From assembly GCF_001436095.1 (NCBI RefSeq), contig NZ_AYYK01000002.1, forward strand, positions 1 through 64,000: a DNA stretch of 64,000 nt. Reading direction: 5' to 3'. Below are positions 28,629-38,988 of this stretch, piece after piece; the first letter of the stretch is position 1; each line of letters opens with the position of its first letter. Position numbers and translations under genes: made by a program. The notes under the pieces are model-generated. The model searched no databases. It saw only the letters and a list, made by a program, of their open reading frames with translations, and was not told the DNA's origin. Source of the DNA: Lapidilactobacillus dextrinicus DSM 20335. GTDB lineage: Bacteria > Bacillota > Bacilli > Lactobacillales > Lactobacillaceae.

Positions 28629-29771
28629 TTGGCTTCACGACAAGATAATCAAGCGCATCGCAAGGCTTCAGAGATTAACAAGAAAAAAGCAAGATTAGCT
28701 GCAGAAACACGAACTGTCCATCATTTGGTTTATTGGATTGTTGGTATTATTACAGCGTTATTAGTTGTGATTGGTTTACTAACTTACCATTATGTTAAAT
28801 CATCATTAAAACCATTGGACGTCAACAATACTGAAAAGGTAACCGTTAAGATTCCGATTGGTTCTAGTAACAAAGATATTGCTACGGAATTACAAAATAA
28901 AAAAATCATCAAGAGCGCTGCTGTTTTTAGTTATTATGTTAAGGCCCACAACTACAGTGATTTCCAGGCTGGTAAATATTACTTCAGTCCCTCAATGACC
29001 TTGGATCAGATCATTACCCAACTACAAAAGGGTCATTCAACACGAAAGGTTATTGCTAAAGTGTTGGTTAAAGAAGGGGTAATGGTTGAAGATATTGCTT
29101 CAGCGGTTGCTAAGAATACCAACTGGTCTAAAAAAGAATTCCTAGATTTAATGAAGGATCAAGATTTCTTAGAATCTCTAGCTAAGAAGTATCCTAAATT
29201 ATTGAAGTCAAGCATGGCCTCATCAGGTGTTCGTTATCACTTAGAAGGTTATCTTTTCCCATTAACTTATAGTGTTTATGAAAAAGAAACCCTGAAACAG
29301 TTGGTAACGCAAATGGTTAAAGCAACTAATGAACAAATGGCACCATATTATGATACTATTGCTCAAAAGAACTTAACGGTGCAACAAGTCATGACCTTAT
29401 CTTCATTAGTTGAACGTGAAGGTGTTAAGGAAACTGACCGTAAAAAGATTGCCGGTGTCTTCTTTAACCGTTTGGACATTAACATGCCAATTCAGTCAGA
29501 TATTTCTGTTATGTACGCATTAAATACGCATAAGGAAAGTTTGACTAATAAAGATACATCCGTTGATTCACCATATAATTTGTATGTGCATAGTGGATAT
29601 GGACCTGGTCCATTCAACTCACCAAGTTTACAATCAATCAGAGCAGTACTTGATCCAAGTGAACGTGATCAAAATTACTTGTACTTCGTTGCTAATTTGA
29701 AGACAGGTAAAGTTTATTACTCACATACCTATGAAGAGCATTTGACAACAAATTCAAGTATTGGCCAATAA
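28629..29771 (+). CDS. mltG: Endolytic murein transglycosylase MltG
   Basis: The roughly 380-residue protein has a basic cytosolic segment, a single membrane helix (about 32-55) and an extracellular YceG domain. This has a LysM-like subdomain (about 70-150) and the catalytic segment LSSLVEREGVKETDRKKIAGVFFNRL with the active glutamate, then SPYNLYVHSGYGPGPFNSPSLQSI. It cuts nascent glycan strands at the membrane. The TTG at 28629 is chosen because AGGGAGGA lies 8 bases before it. An ATG at 28620 would overlap that ribosome site. Confidence 0.9.
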   Translation: MASRQDNQAHRKASEINKKKARLAAETRTVHHLVYWIVGIITALLVVIGLLTYHYVKSSLKPLDVNNTEKVTVKIPIGSSNKDIATELQNKKIIKSAAVFSYYVKAHNYSDFQAGKYYFSPSMTLDQIITQLQKGHSTRKVIAKVLVKEGVMVEDIASAVAKNTNWSKKEFLDLMKDQDFLESLAKKYPKLLKSSMASSGVRYHLEGYLFPLTYSVYEKETLKQLVTQMVKATNEQMAPYYDTIAQKNLTVQQVMTLSSLVEREGVKETDRKKIAGVFFNRLDINMPIQSDISVMYALNTHKESLTNKDTSVDSPYNLYVHSGYGPGPFNSPSLQSIRAVLDPSERDQNYLYFVANLKTGKVYYSHTYEEHLTTNSSIGQ

Positions 29772-29817
29772 AAAAGTCAAACGAAAATCAATGACGTTTG
29801 ATGCTTAAGCTAACCGT

Positions 29818-29856
29818 TCTGTTTAGATCGCTCTTTGATCAAGCAGGACGGTTTAG
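29818..29856 (+). terminator. Hairpin between mltG and udk
   Basis: AACCGT and ACGGTT, extended by CTG and CAG, close a 20-base loop that itself contains GATC...GATC. A likely transcription terminator, although the T-tract is weak. Confidence 0.45.
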
Positions 29857-29930
29857 TTAAGTCATCTAACTTTAGGCCTTTAGTTGATAAATAACTAGGA
29901 TTTCTATATTTTTTATAAAAAAGGGGCATT

Positions 29931-30557
29931 ATGGTGCAAAAACCAATAATTATTGGCGTTACAGGTGGTTCTGGTAGTGGTAAAACAACTGTCAGTCAAC
30001 GTATTTATGAAAGTGTTGCAGGACATTCTGTAGCCATGATTCAACAAGACGCTTATTATAAACATTCAGATTTACCAATTGAAAAACGACGTCAAATTAA
30101 CTTTGATCATCCGTTATCTTTTGATACTGATCGCTTATTAGCTGATTTGCAAAAGCTATCTGATCGTCAAGCTGTTGATGTGCCAATTTATGATTATAAA
30201 TTGCGTAATCCTTCTGCAGAAACGCGTCATCAAGAACCAAAAGATGTTGTTATTATCGAAGGTATTTTGATTCTAGATGATGAACGCTTGCGCGATTTAA
30301 TGGATATTAAGGTCTATGTTGATACAGATGACGATATTCGTTTGTTACGGCGAGTTGAGCGAGATATTCACGAGCGAGGACGCAGTGTGGAGAATGTGTT
30401 TGCTCAATATTTAAAGACCGTTAAGCCAATGTATCATCAATTCATTGAACCTACTAAACGTTATGCTGATGTGATTATTCCTGAAGGTGGCGAAAATAGC
30501 GTGGCCATTGATTTATTGGTTACCAAAGTTCGCTCCGTTTTAAAACATGAAGGTTAA
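29931..30557 (+). CDS. udk: Uridine kinase
   Basis: The 208-residue P-loop kinase has GGSGSGKTT (residues 11-19), [17 protein letters not shown], and the LID region [12 protein letters not shown]. It phosphorylates uridine and cytidine to UMP and CMP in the salvage pathway. The protein is of normal length for Udk. The ATG follows AAGGGG. A greA gene follows after about 130 bases, an arrangement (mltG-udk-greA) common in Firmicutes. Confidence 0.94.
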   Translation: MVQKPIIIGVTGGSGSGKTTVSQRIYESVAGHSVAMIQQDAYYKHSDLPIEKRRQINFDHPLSFDTDRLLADLQKLSDRQAVDVPIYDYKLRNPSAETRHQEPKDVVIIEGILILDDERLRDLMDIKVYVDTDDDIRLLRRVERDIHERGRSVENVFAQYLKTVKPMYHQFIEPTKRYADVIIPEGGENSVAIDLLVTKVRSVLKHEG

Positions 30558-30690
30558 AATCACGTTGTTGAATGATAATTAAAGTCAGATTGACATTGTC
30601 TAGAGGATTGACAAAAAGTGAACTTGACCCTATGATATTATTTTAAATAGTAAATCGAATTTAAGATTCGAATTTTTTGAGGTGTATGAA

Positions 30691-31164
30691 ATGGCAGATA
30701 AAGTTTTCCCTATGACTGCTGAGGGTAAAGAGAAGTTAGAAAACGAACTTAATGAATTAAAAACAGTTAAAAGACAACAAGTTATTGAAAGAATTAAAAT
30801 CGCACGTGGCTTTGGTGATTTATCTGAAAATTCTGAATATGAATCTGCAAAAGATGAACAAAGCCAAGTTGAAACACGGATTAGCCAAATCGAAGAAATG
30901 TTGCATTATGCACAAGTTATCGATTCTAGCAAGATTGACCCAGATGAAGTTTCAATTGGTAAGGATGTAACATTCCTTGAAGATGGTGAAGATGATCCTG
31001 AAACTTATACTATTGTTGGTTCTGCTGAATCTGATCCTGCTGCTGGTAAAATTAGTAATGATTCACCAATTGCTAAAGCATTGCTCGGTAAGAAAAAAGG
31101 CGACAAAGTTAGCATTGAAACACCAGGTGGTTCTTTTGAAGTAACCATTACAGCGGTTAAATAA
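30691..31164 (+). CDS. greA: Transcription elongation factor GreA
   Basis: The 157-residue protein has an N-terminal antiparallel coiled coil (about 10-75) with the tip motif [16 protein letters not shown] that carries the acidic residues inserted into the RNA polymerase channel. An FKBP-like C-terminal domain ends in [11 protein letters not shown]. It rescues backtracked polymerase. The ATG at 30691 follows GAGGTG. A GTG at 30682 lies inside that ribosome site and is rejected. A strong terminator follows. Confidence 0.95.
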   Translation: MADKVFPMTAEGKEKLENELNELKTVKRQQVIERIKIARGFGDLSENSEYESAKDEQSQVETRISQIEEMLHYAQVIDSSKIDPDEVSIGKDVTFLEDGEDDPETYTIVGSAESDPAAGKISNDSPIAKALLGKKKGDKVSIETPGGSFEVTITAVK

Positions 31165-31174
31165 AGTTGCTCTT

Positions 31175-31211
31175 AAAAAGTTTGATGCATGATGGCATCA
31201 AACTTTTTTTA
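31175..31211 (+). terminator. Terminator of greA
   Basis: A 14-base-pair stem (31175-31188 and 31195-31208) is followed by a T-tract. Confidence 0.92.
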
Positions 31212-31289
31212 TGGTTAAGTTAAAATATCAACGAGAAGATGATTAGTAGCGATGTCAGTCTCTAGACAGATGGTATCTTGATCAATTAT

Positions 31290-31298
31290 TGTTATAAT
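31290..31298 (+). promoter_or_regulatory. Extended -10 promoter of liaFSR
   Basis: TGTTATAAT (31290-31298) lies 34 bases before liaF. The -35 region is poor, which fits a promoter that may need activation, such as by LiaR. No LiaR box was identified. Confidence 0.5.
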
Positions 31299-31331
31299 TA
31301 AATTAAAATTATTAAGGACGAGGATGTTTAT

Positions 31332-32075
31332 ATGCGTAAAATGCTGCCATTTTTGGGCATCGTCATTGCAGCTAGTCTGATTTTGTTAGGATGGCAAATT
31401 TTCAGTACGCCTTCTGCGTTAATTTTCTTAATTTCGGGTATTTTGATTTGTCTATTAATTAATAAGCGCCGCCAAAAAAATAAACGTAATAGCACATTTT
31501 TAACCTTTCTCGCCGTTTTTTTGATTGTTTTAGGGTTAGCCTCTAATCAAGCTTTTTGGTGGTTAATGTTCTTGCTATTATTATTTGTTGGTATTTTTAT
31601 GCCAGAAATTTTTGGTGAATCGGGCCATTTCTTCTGGCGTAAAAAGAAATATTTTGCGCCACAGATTAATCCAGATGATCAAGCTAAGAAGCAAGAAGAT
31701 TGGTCAATTTCGACGAATAAATGGTTTGGCGATCAGAATTTAGGCAATCAGATTTATCAATGGCATGATATTAATTTAAAGGAATTGGCTGGCGATACAA
31801 TCATTGACTTAGGGAATACCTTACTACCAGCCGATCGAGAAAATATTGTCATTTTACAAAAAGGGCTGGGTAATACAAGAATTTTGGTACCCTTTGGCAC
31901 CGGGATTTATTTAGAACATTCTACTTTTATGGGTGAAGTGACCTTTGCAGATCAACGCCATCAATTAAAAAACCAATCCTTACAAATAAAAACGCCAGAT
32001 TATCAAAATAGTCAACGACGCATTAGAATTGTGACAAGTCAGTTAGCTGGTGATTTGGAGGTGGTCTTTGTATGA
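31332..32075 (+). CDS. liaF: LiaF-like membrane inhibitor of envelope stress system
   Basis: The 247-residue protein has several N-terminal membrane helices (about 5-95) and a C-terminal LiaF beta-rich domain: IIDLGNTLLPADRENIVILQKGLGNTRILVPFGTGIYLEHSTFMGEV. LiaF proteins hold the LiaS kinase inactive until cell-wall stress. The gene overlaps liaS by four bases (ATGA), so the products are made together. It is the first gene of the liaFSR operon, with an extended -10 promoter. Confidence 0.85.
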   Translation: MRKMLPFLGIVIAASLILLGWQIFSTPSALIFLISGILICLLINKRRQKNKRNSTFLTFLAVFLIVLGLASNQAFWWLMFLLLLFVGIFMPEIFGESGHFFWRKKKYFAPQINPDDQAKKQEDWSISTNKWFGDQNLGNQIYQWHDINLKELAGDTIIDLGNTLLPADRENIVILQKGLGNTRILVPFGTGIYLEHSTFMGEVTFADQRHQLKNQSLQIKTPDYQNSQRRIRIVTSQLAGDLEVVFV

Positions 32076-33145
32076 GTCGCTTCCGTAGTGCGTGGCTATT
32101 TTCATTAATTACTTTAGGAACACTAGTTTTTGCAGGCATTCCGATTCTTAGTGCTGCTTATCTTAATTCAGATTGGCAATTATTACGTTATACACTCTTA
32201 CAAGAGTTTTTTAATATGCCATTGATTATTTACTTAATTATTGGTGCAGCTATCTTTAGTTTGCTCATTGTTATCTTGGTTAATTGGTTCTTTCGTCGTT
32301 ATGAACAACGTCAATTAAGCCAAGTAAATAGCATTATTCAAGGTAATTATGTGGAACTGCAAGCAAAGACAAAAGCACCAATGGAATATGGTTGGCAAGA
32401 TTCATTAATTGATAAACGATTTCAACAATTAAATGAAAAAGTAGTTAGTTTACAGCAAGAATTACAGGTTTATTCTAATCAACCATTACGCTTTGAAGGC
32501 GAAACTCGTGAGCAGATCTTGGTTGGTGAGCGTCATCGTCTGGCCCGGGAATTGCATGATTCTGTTTCCCAACAATTATTTGCAGCGATGATGATGTTAT
32601 CCGCGCTAAGTGAATCAGCACAGCAAAATGATATTGCTGATAACTATCAGCAAATCATCACGAAGATTGAAAATGTTATTAATCAGGCTCAATCGGAAAT
32701 GCGGGCCTTATTGTTACATTTACGGCCGACGAATTTGGAAGGACGCTCATTAAAAGAAGGTATTATTCAATTACTGAAAGAATTACAAACTAAAATTAAG
32801 ATTAAAATCACCTGGGATATGGATGACGTTAAGTTACAGTCCGGTGTTGAGGATAATTTATTTAGAATTGTTCAAGAATTGCTTTCAAATACGTTACGAC
32901 ATGCCAATGCTGACCAAATGCAGGTATACTTAAAGCAAGTCAATCAAACGGTTGTTTTACGTGTTGTCGATAATGGCGTTGGTTTTGACATGGCCCAACA
33001 AGAAAAGGCTGGAAGTTACGGTTTAACAAATATTCAGGAACGTACTGAATCAGTTGGCGGCACGGTTAAAACGATTAGTTTTAAAAATCAAGGTACTAGC
33101 GTAGAAATTCGCGTGCCAATAGTGTCGGAGGAAGAGCATGATTAA
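32072..33145 (+). CDS. liaS: LiaS-like sensor histidine kinase
   Basis: The 357-residue NarL-group kinase has two membrane helices (about 8-30 and 49-72) with a very short external loop. A coiled-coil linker and the HisKA_3 H-box [17 protein letters not shown] lead to an ATPase domain with [20 protein letters not shown] and [11 protein letters not shown]. The short loop is typical of intramembrane-sensing kinases that monitor lipid II cycle stress. It would phosphorylate LiaR. It overlaps liaF and liaR at both ends. Confidence 0.9.
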   Translation: MSRFRSAWLFSLITLGTLVFAGIPILSAAYLNSDWQLLRYTLLQEFFNMPLIIYLIIGAAIFSLLIVILVNWFFRRYEQRQLSQVNSIIQGNYVELQAKTKAPMEYGWQDSLIDKRFQQLNEKVVSLQQELQVYSNQPLRFEGETREQILVGERHRLARELHDSVSQQLFAAMMMLSALSESAQQNDIADNYQQIITKIENVINQAQSEMRALLLHLRPTNLEGRSLKEGIIQLLKELQTKIKIKITWDMDDVKLQSGVEDNLFRIVQELLSNTLRHANADQMQVYLKQVNQTVVLRVVDNGVGFDMAQQEKAGSYGLTNIQERTESVGGTVKTISFKNQGTSVEIRVPIVSEEEHD

Positions 33146-33770
33146 AGTTCTAATTGTTGATGATCATGAAATGGTTCGCCTAGGTATTTCATCTTATCTA
33201 GGTGTCCAAAGTGATATGGAAGTTGTTGGTGAAGCTGAAAACGGTCAAGAAGCTGTTGAAAAGGCATTGGCATTACGTCCAGATGCCATTTTAATGGATG
33301 TTGTGATGCCAGAAATGGATGGTATTGCTGCTACCAAAGAAATATTGCGGCAATGGCCAGAAGCTAAGATTATTATTTTAACAAGCTTTATTGACGATGA
33401 AAAAGTTTATCCTGCGATTGAAGCAGGAGCTGCTAGTTACATATTAAAAACGTCAACGGCTGCCGAAATTGCGAAAGCGATTCGCGCAACGGCTAATGGT
33501 GAATCAGTGCTAGAACCAGAAGTGACGACTAAGATGATGAATCGAATGTCACAAAAGAATCAACCGCAATTATATGAAGATCTAACAGCCCGTGAACGGG
33601 AAGTTTTAATGTTAATTGCTAAAGGTAAAAGTAATAAAGAAATTGCCGATGAGTTATTCATTACTTTAAAGACCGTTAAAACTCATGTCTCGAATATTTT
33701 GGCTAAATTACAAGTTGAAGATCGTACACAAGCTGCAATTTATGCCTTCCAGCATCACTTAGCTGAATAA
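33138..33770 (+). CDS. liaR: LiaR-like response regulator
   Basis: The 210-residue NarL-family regulator has a receiver domain with [11 protein letters not shown], the phosphoacceptor in [12 protein letters not shown], and a C-terminal LuxR helix-turn-helix [39 protein letters not shown]. It binds DNA after phosphorylation by LiaS. It overlaps liaS by 8 bases. The operon lies beside the YfhO and PBP genes, which act on the envelope, although co-regulation is not shown. Confidence 0.91.
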   Translation: MIKVLIVDDHEMVRLGISSYLGVQSDMEVVGEAENGQEAVEKALALRPDAILMDVVMPEMDGIAATKEILRQWPEAKIIILTSFIDDEKVYPAIEAGAASYILKTSTAAEIAKAIRATANGESVLEPEVTTKMMNRMSQKNQPQLYEDLTAREREVLMLIAKGKSNKEIADELFITLKTVKTHVSNILAKLQVEDRTQAAIYAFQHHLAE

Positions 33771-33800
33771 TAAGCAAATCAAAAAGAGTGGGACAAAAGT

Positions 33801-33866
33801 TGTTTAGGCAATGAGCATCAAATTGAAAAAATCGCTAAATCCGAATGTGGATTTAGCGATTTTTTA
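33801..33866. repeat. Dispersed structured repeat, copy A
   Basis: A segment TTTAGGCAATGAGCATCAAA followed by a long stem (arms AAATCGCTAAATCC and complement) recurs in related form at 45355-45418. It lies between convergent liaR and yfhO and includes a good bidirectional terminator. Related elements are known as unannotated intergenic repeats in lactobacilli (recollection, not searched). Confidence 0.7.
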
Positions 33867-33974
33867 ATTTAAGCAGGATTGACTGATGTTTGGCATATGT
33901 TTAGTAGCAAATATTCGCCAATAGTAAATTCAAATTTTTAAGATATACTTCTATCCCAGACCTGTTTTAACATT

Positions 33975-36653
33975 TTACTTGATCGTGCCAGCTTTAGCTG
34001 CTAGTTTTTTACGCCGCCAGTAAGTCAAGGCACCACCAATCATTAAAAACAACCAAGTGATTCCGGTAATTAACCAACCAGTACGCCAACCTTCTGGTAT
34101 GAAGACCAATTTAATTTGGTGTTTACCTGGCTTAACTTTAGCAGCTAAGAAAGTTTTAACAGCCTTAGTGGTTTTAACGGCTTGACCATCAAGATAGACG
34201 TGCCAACCTTTATTATAAGGAATGGTTGTCATTAATAGTTGATCTTTCTTGATATTAACAGTACCAGTTAGTTGATTACCAGACATTTGGATAATTTGAG
34301 CATTATTCTTTTTCAACATTTGAAAATCAGTGTTAACCACGTTTTGATCCAGTTGGTACAGGTTAAGAGCTTGTAGCCAAACACTTGGCTTTTTGAGGTT
34401 AATAGTAATATCAATTTTCTTGCCGATATCACGACGGGCAACATTCAACAGAATTGTATCTCGGAAGTTTTCGTCAATCGGCACATTCTCACCATTAACA
34501 GTAATATCAACAGCATCTGAATCAACAGCCGTCCCTAAACTAAGGTAGTATGAATTGTTAGTTGTTGGTGTAAAGCCAAAAGTCACTGTACCTGGTAATG
34601 ATGAATTAATTTTAGTGTAAGTTGCATCAGCTATTTCCGCGTTTCGCTTAACATTATTCAAGGTAATATGATCGATACTAGCAACTGTATAAAGTGGGGC
34701 ATAGTTGTTTTGTCCTAACATGTCAGCTAATAATCGCTCTTGATTAAGAATTGGTTGTCCAGCCGTCATTTTTGTTGAAAGTATTTTGTCATTAGCAGCG
34801 AAAACCGTATTAAGGGCGTTTTTATTTTGACGAACATAAATTGCCCCATCCCGTTTGAGAACTGGATAATTTTGTACATCTGGCCGCCAAGAAGTAATCG
34901 ATAGACCCGCGGCATAATCAGGAATTTGATTGAAGAGATCATTTGCAATCGGGCGATCTAACCAAGTTTTGAATCCCAATAGACTGTCAGTGATTTGCGT
35001 GCCAAACTTGTAATTAACAAAGTTATCACCAGCAGCTTGTCCAATATAATCATAGAAATGACCCACAATCGGATTTTGCATTGAATTAAAGTGGCCACCA
35101 CCAGCATAGCCAAATTGCATGGCATCGTCATTGGTTCGGTTGAATGTTTTTTCTAAGCGACTGCCAGTCGTTTGTTGATTAGAAAGATCCTTAACAACGT
35201 TGTTGACGATTCCTGTGTAATTCCAATACTCCGATTGTTTGGTATAGCTGATTTGTCGCAGCGATGTTTGATAATTAAGAATTGCTTCACCAACCATTGT
35301 TAGTAATAGCAAGTTTGTTAACCAGCGTTTAGGTTGGCTAGCATAGTAACACATGATTAAGAAAAAGCTAAATAAAACTAGCGCGATACTACCTGCCAAA
35401 TAGCTGGTCTTAAAATAGGCGAATTGTTTTTGATTGAGTAATAAATAAGCTAACCAGCCGACTAATAATGTTGCCACAATACTTAATTGCCAAGTCTTGA
35501 GTTTGAAATGACGCGTTAAGACCTCGCTTGCTAAGACAATTAACCAAGCACTGAAAATAAAACTAAATCGTGACGGATACCAAACGGGGAATTGGCCGCC
35601 ATGCCATAAAAGATCTAACGGTTCTAAACAAAAGGAACAAACTAAGAAAGCTGTTAGCAAGAGGGCGCTAATCTTTTGACGGAATTTAATTGTTGGTACA
35701 AAGAAAAAGATGAGCGCTAGAATCAAAATAATACTGCCCGTAAAAATATTAGCTTGACCTGAAGACATTTGATCAAAGGAATAACTGCCTAAAGTTAGCT
35801 TACCTAATAGTTGTAAGGGATTATATTCCCAATGCCAACTTATTTTTACTGCATTATAAGTAGCTTTAGTCGAACGTAATTCAAGAAAGGTGGGTAACAA
35901 AATCGCGGCATTAATAGCGCCGGCAAGAATTGAGCCAATGCCAAAACTCGTAACGGTTTTAAGCAGCGGTGTTTTTTTTGTTGCTTGGCTAGACAGCAAA
36001 TAAATAAAATATAAGATGCTAAAGAGACACAGCATATAACCGATATAGAAGTTGGTAAGTAGGCCTAATGCTAGAACAATGAAGTAAGGCCACCATTTTT
36101 GTTGGTTAAAAATTAATTCAATCGCGCCAAGTAATAATGGTAATAAGTAGACCCCATCTAGCCACATTACATTTAATTGATAAGCGGTATTATAACCACA
36201 AAGCGCATAGGCAACAGCTAAACCTAATGCAAAAGTTTCGCCAACAGGTTTAGCGCGATGCCGTAAGTAACTGTACATGGTTAAACCGCAAAGGCCAATT
36301 TTGATAATGGTCATTAACCAAACCCCAAAAGGCAGCCATTTGCCAGGAGTTAGTAAAAGAATTAAATTAAAGGGACTTAATAAATAGTAACTCCAAGTGC
36401 CAATTGTTGAAGACCCTAAGCTACTGCTAAAAGAATAAAGCAATTGATCAGGATGGCCTAAGAGAACCCGGCGATAATAACTATAAAAATCGATATATTG
36501 TTGACCAAGATCCGTTGTTAAAATCGTATGATTTCCGATTGGAAAATTCTTTTGAACGATAAAATAGATTAAGACAGTTGCAGCTGGAATTAACCAGCTT
36601 AAAAAATAAATCAAAGTTGTTTGTGTTAGATTGCGTTTCAAAAATTTGGGCAT
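33975..36653 (-). CDS. yfhO: YfhO family membrane protein (putative teichoic acid/surface glycosylation)
   Basis: The 892-residue protein has a GT-C-type membrane core of about 12 helices. The first external loop holds HTILTTDLGQQYIDFYSYYR, and GGGHFNS follows in the soluble part. A large extracytoplasmic domain (about 440-850) ends in a C-terminal helix and a basic tail (YWRRKKLAAK). YfhO proteins are involved in decorating lipoteichoic acid with sugars in Firmicutes. The ATG at 36653 follows AAAGGAG. It is convergent with liaR and divergent from the PBP gene. Confidence 0.88.
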   Translation of the reverse strand: MPKFLKRNLTQTTLIYFLSWLIPAATVLIYFIVQKNFPIGNHTILTTDLGQQYIDFYSYYRRVLLGHPDQLLYSFSSSLGSSTIGTWSYYLLSPFNLILLLTPGKWLPFGVWLMTIIKIGLCGLTMYSYLRHRAKPVGETFALGLAVAYALCGYNTAYQLNVMWLDGVYLLPLLLGAIELIFNQQKWWPYFIVLALGLLTNFYIGYMLCLFSILYFIYLLSSQATKKTPLLKTVTSFGIGSILAGAINAAILLPTFLELRSTKATYNAVKISWHWEYNPLQLLGKLTLGSYSFDQMSSGQANIFTGSIILILALIFFFVPTIKFRQKISALLLTAFLVCSFCLEPLDLLWHGGQFPVWYPSRFSFIFSAWLIVLASEVLTRHFKLKTWQLSIVATLLVGWLAYLLLNQKQFAYFKTSYLAGSIALVLFSFFLIMCYYASQPKRWLTNLLLLTMVGEAILNYQTSLRQISYTKQSEYWNYTGIVNNVVKDLSNQQTTGSRLEKTFNRTNDDAMQFGYAGGGHFNSMQNPIVGHFYDYIGQAAGDNFVNYKFGTQITDSLLGFKTWLDRPIANDLFNQIPDYAAGLSITSWRPDVQNYPVLKRDGAIYVRQNKNALNTVFAANDKILSTKMTAGQPILNQERLLADMLGQNNYAPLYTVASIDHITLNNVKRNAEIADATYTKINSSLPGTVTFGFTPTTNNSYYLSLGTAVDSDAVDITVNGENVPIDENFRDTILLNVARRDIGKKIDITINLKKPSVWLQALNLYQLDQNVVNTDFQMLKKNNAQIIQMSGNQLTGTVNIKKDQLLMTTIPYNKGWHVYLDGQAVKTTKAVKTFLAAKVKPGKHQIKLVFIPEGWRTGWLITGITWLFLMIGGALTYWRRKKLAAKAGTIK

Positions 36654-36763
36654 GGGTGACTCCTTTGAATTAATAAAATTTGTTGAAATATGCCAGCTAT
36701 TTTTGTCAGGCAAGGTATTTTTTGTTAGAATGAGCTAGTAATTAGAAAGGAGCTTGCGCGTCT

Positions 36764-38866
36764 ATGATCCGTCGACGTCAAAAAACAAAAACGCAGAAAT
36801 CACCATTAAGATTTCGCCTGAATTTATTATTCTTTATCGCCTTTCTATTATTGGCTATTCTAGTTGCTCAACTAGGTTACTTGCAAATTGTTTATGGTAA
36901 CAAGTTTGAATCACAAATTGAGCAGACAGATAAAACAGTGGTAACAGGTAATGTTCCTCGAGGAATGGTTTATGATGCTCAAGGTCGTACATTAGTTGGA
37001 AATTCTTCTGAGAACGCCATTACTTATACTAAAAGTATCAATGTTAAAAGCAATGAAATGCTAGCGACTGCTGAAAAATTAACTAAATATTTAACTGTCC
37101 CTAGTACAATTTTGCAGCAACAAGATATCGTTGATTATTTCTTAGCTGATAATAACTATTATAAAAAAGTTGTCGCAAAATTGCCAAAATCACAGAAGTA
37201 TGACAGTGAAGGTAATGATTTATCAGCCAGCAAAGTTTATAAAAATGTCAGTCAATATGTTGCTAAACATCGCGACTTAACCCTGACAACTGAACAAAAA
37301 GAAGTTGCAACATTATATAAAAAAATGTCCGGTGCTTTTCAATTATCAACCGTTTATCTAAAAGATGATGGCGTGACTGAAGATGAAATTGCTCAAGTGG
37401 GTGAGCATTTATCAGAATTGCCAGGGGTTGGTGTCGGTACTAATTGGACTCGTAATTATCCAAGCGGTAGTATTTTGACCAGTATTTTAGGAACGGTCAC
37501 AACTGAGAAGCAGGGATTACCTGCAGATTCACTGACTTCAATGCTAAAGACGGGTTATTCACGTAATGATCGCGTGGGTAACAGTTATTTGGAAAAAGAA
37601 TACGAATCTATTTTACGCGGTACGAAGTCACAAACCCAAGTGACCGTTAATAACGATAATCAAGTCCTAAGTGAAGTGACACAATACGCCGGTAGTAAGG
37701 GCGGCAATCTTAATCTTACCATTGATTCCAAATATCAAACCGCAGTTGAAAATGCACTTAAGAGTCAATTTGCTGCTGCTAAGGAAGCTGGTTATACCGG
37801 TTATTCCGATGGTGCTTATGCAATTGCAATGGATCCTAAAACTGGTGCCATTAAAGCAATGGCTGGTATTCGGAATGATCCGGAAACTAACAAGGTAACC
37901 GATGATGCTTTGGGGAATATTAATCGAACTTTCGTTATGGGTTCGATTGTTAAACCAGCCACTGTTTTAGGTGCCTTCATGGATGGCGTAATTACACCAG
38001 ATGATAATACACTTCCTGATGATGCGATTTACTTACCAGCATCACCAATTAAGAAGTCTTGGTATCCTGCTGGCACTTTTAAAACAATGACAGCTCAGCG
38101 TGCCTTGGCGATTTCTTCAAACACGTATATGATGCATTTAGCAATGCTTGAGAGCAATGCTAAATATACACCAAACAAATATATTAAAATGAATGATAAT
38201 ATCTTTGAAAAATTACGTGATCAATATCAACGTTTTGGTCTAGGGTATAAAACTGGGATTGATTTGCCTGGCGAAATTGATGGCTATTTAGGTTCAACAA
38301 CAAATGAATATAACGCCATTAAATATGGTAGTGCCCTTGACGAAAGTTACGGTAACTACGATGCCTATACACTAATTCAAGTCGCTCAGTACGCTTCTAC
38401 TGTTGCTAATGGCGGTTATCGGATGCAACCTTATATTGTGGATTCAATTCAAAAGACAACCAAGTCTGGCGAAAAGGGTGCGGTTATTTATCAACATACA
38501 CCAGAGATCTTAAATCGGGTTGACTTCACTAATGCACAATTAAAAGTTGTCAAACAAGGTATGTATGATGCTGTAAATGGTAATGATCCATTTATGACGG
38601 CTAGTGCGTTAAGAGGTATGGCGCAAAAAGTTGCAGCTAAGACAGGTACTGCTCAATCATTCTATTATGATCAAAATAATCCTGATAATACGAATCCACC
38701 GGCAACCATTACCCACTCATTTATCGGTTATGCACCAGCCAATGATCCTAAAGTTGTGGTCGCTGTTGTAATGCCTAACTTTACAAGTGATTCTAAGTCT
38801 ACTTATTCTTTAGCTTTAGCTAAAACAATGTTCCAAGATTATTTCAAGATGGAAGGCACGAATTAA
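36764..38866 (+). CDS. pbp2b: Class B penicillin-binding protein, PBP2b-like
   Basis: The 700-residue protein has a single membrane anchor (about 25-45), a dimerisation domain with RGMVYDAQGRTLVGN, and a transpeptidase domain. Motif 1 is GSIVKPAT (SxxK), motif 2 is SSNTYM (SxN) and motif 3 is KTGTAQ (KTG). It cross-links peptidoglycan, probably in septal or side-wall synthesis like the PBP2b of lactobacilli. The start follows AAAGGAG. It is divergent from yfhO and followed by rpmG. Confidence 0.92.
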   Translation: MIRRRQKTKTQKSPLRFRLNLLFFIAFLLLAILVAQLGYLQIVYGNKFESQIEQTDKTVVTGNVPRGMVYDAQGRTLVGNSSENAITYTKSINVKSNEMLATAEKLTKYLTVPSTILQQQDIVDYFLADNNYYKKVVAKLPKSQKYDSEGNDLSASKVYKNVSQYVAKHRDLTLTTEQKEVATLYKKMSGAFQLSTVYLKDDGVTEDEIAQVGEHLSELPGVGVGTNWTRNYPSGSILTSILGTVTTEKQGLPADSLTSMLKTGYSRNDRVGNSYLEKEYESILRGTKSQTQVTVNNDNQVLSEVTQYAGSKGGNLNLTIDSKYQTAVENALKSQFAAAKEAGYTGYSDGAYAIAMDPKTGAIKAMAGIRNDPETNKVTDDALGNINRTFVMGSIVKPATVLGAFMDGVITPDDNTLPDDAIYLPASPIKKSWYPAGTFKTMTAQRALAISSNTYMMHLAMLESNAKYTPNKYIKMNDNIFEKLRDQYQRFGLGYKTGIDLPGEIDGYLGSTTNEYNAIKYGSALDESYGNYDAYTLIQVAQYASTVANGGYRMQPYIVDSIQKTTKSGEKGAVIYQHTPEILNRVDFTNAQLKVVKQGMYDAVNGNDPFMTASALRGMAQKVAAKTGTAQSFYYDQNNPDNTNPPATITHSFIGYAPANDPKVVVAVVMPNFTSDSKSTYSLALAKTMFQDYFKMEGTN

Positions 38867-38901
38867 GTCTAATAAATTGTTCTTTCTAAGCTTGGTTTCG
38901 T

Positions 38902-38931
38902 GAAAAATTTATAGCATTCTATAAATTTTTC
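38902..38931 (+). terminator. AT-rich hairpin after the PBP gene
   Basis: A perfect 13-base-pair stem (38902-38914 and 38919-38931) with loop CATT lies just before the extended -10 element TGCTATACT (38932-38940) of rpmG. Stem GC content is low, so termination may be partial. Confidence 0.6.
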
Positions 38932-38940
38932 TGCTATACT
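38932..38940 (+). promoter_or_regulatory. Extended -10 promoter of rpmG
   Basis: TGCTATACT begins right after the AT-rich hairpin, 49 bases before rpmG. Confidence 0.55.
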
Positions 38941-38988
38941 GGAAAAGTCGTGAATACCACGGAGTTCATTGAGAATGGAGGGTCACAT

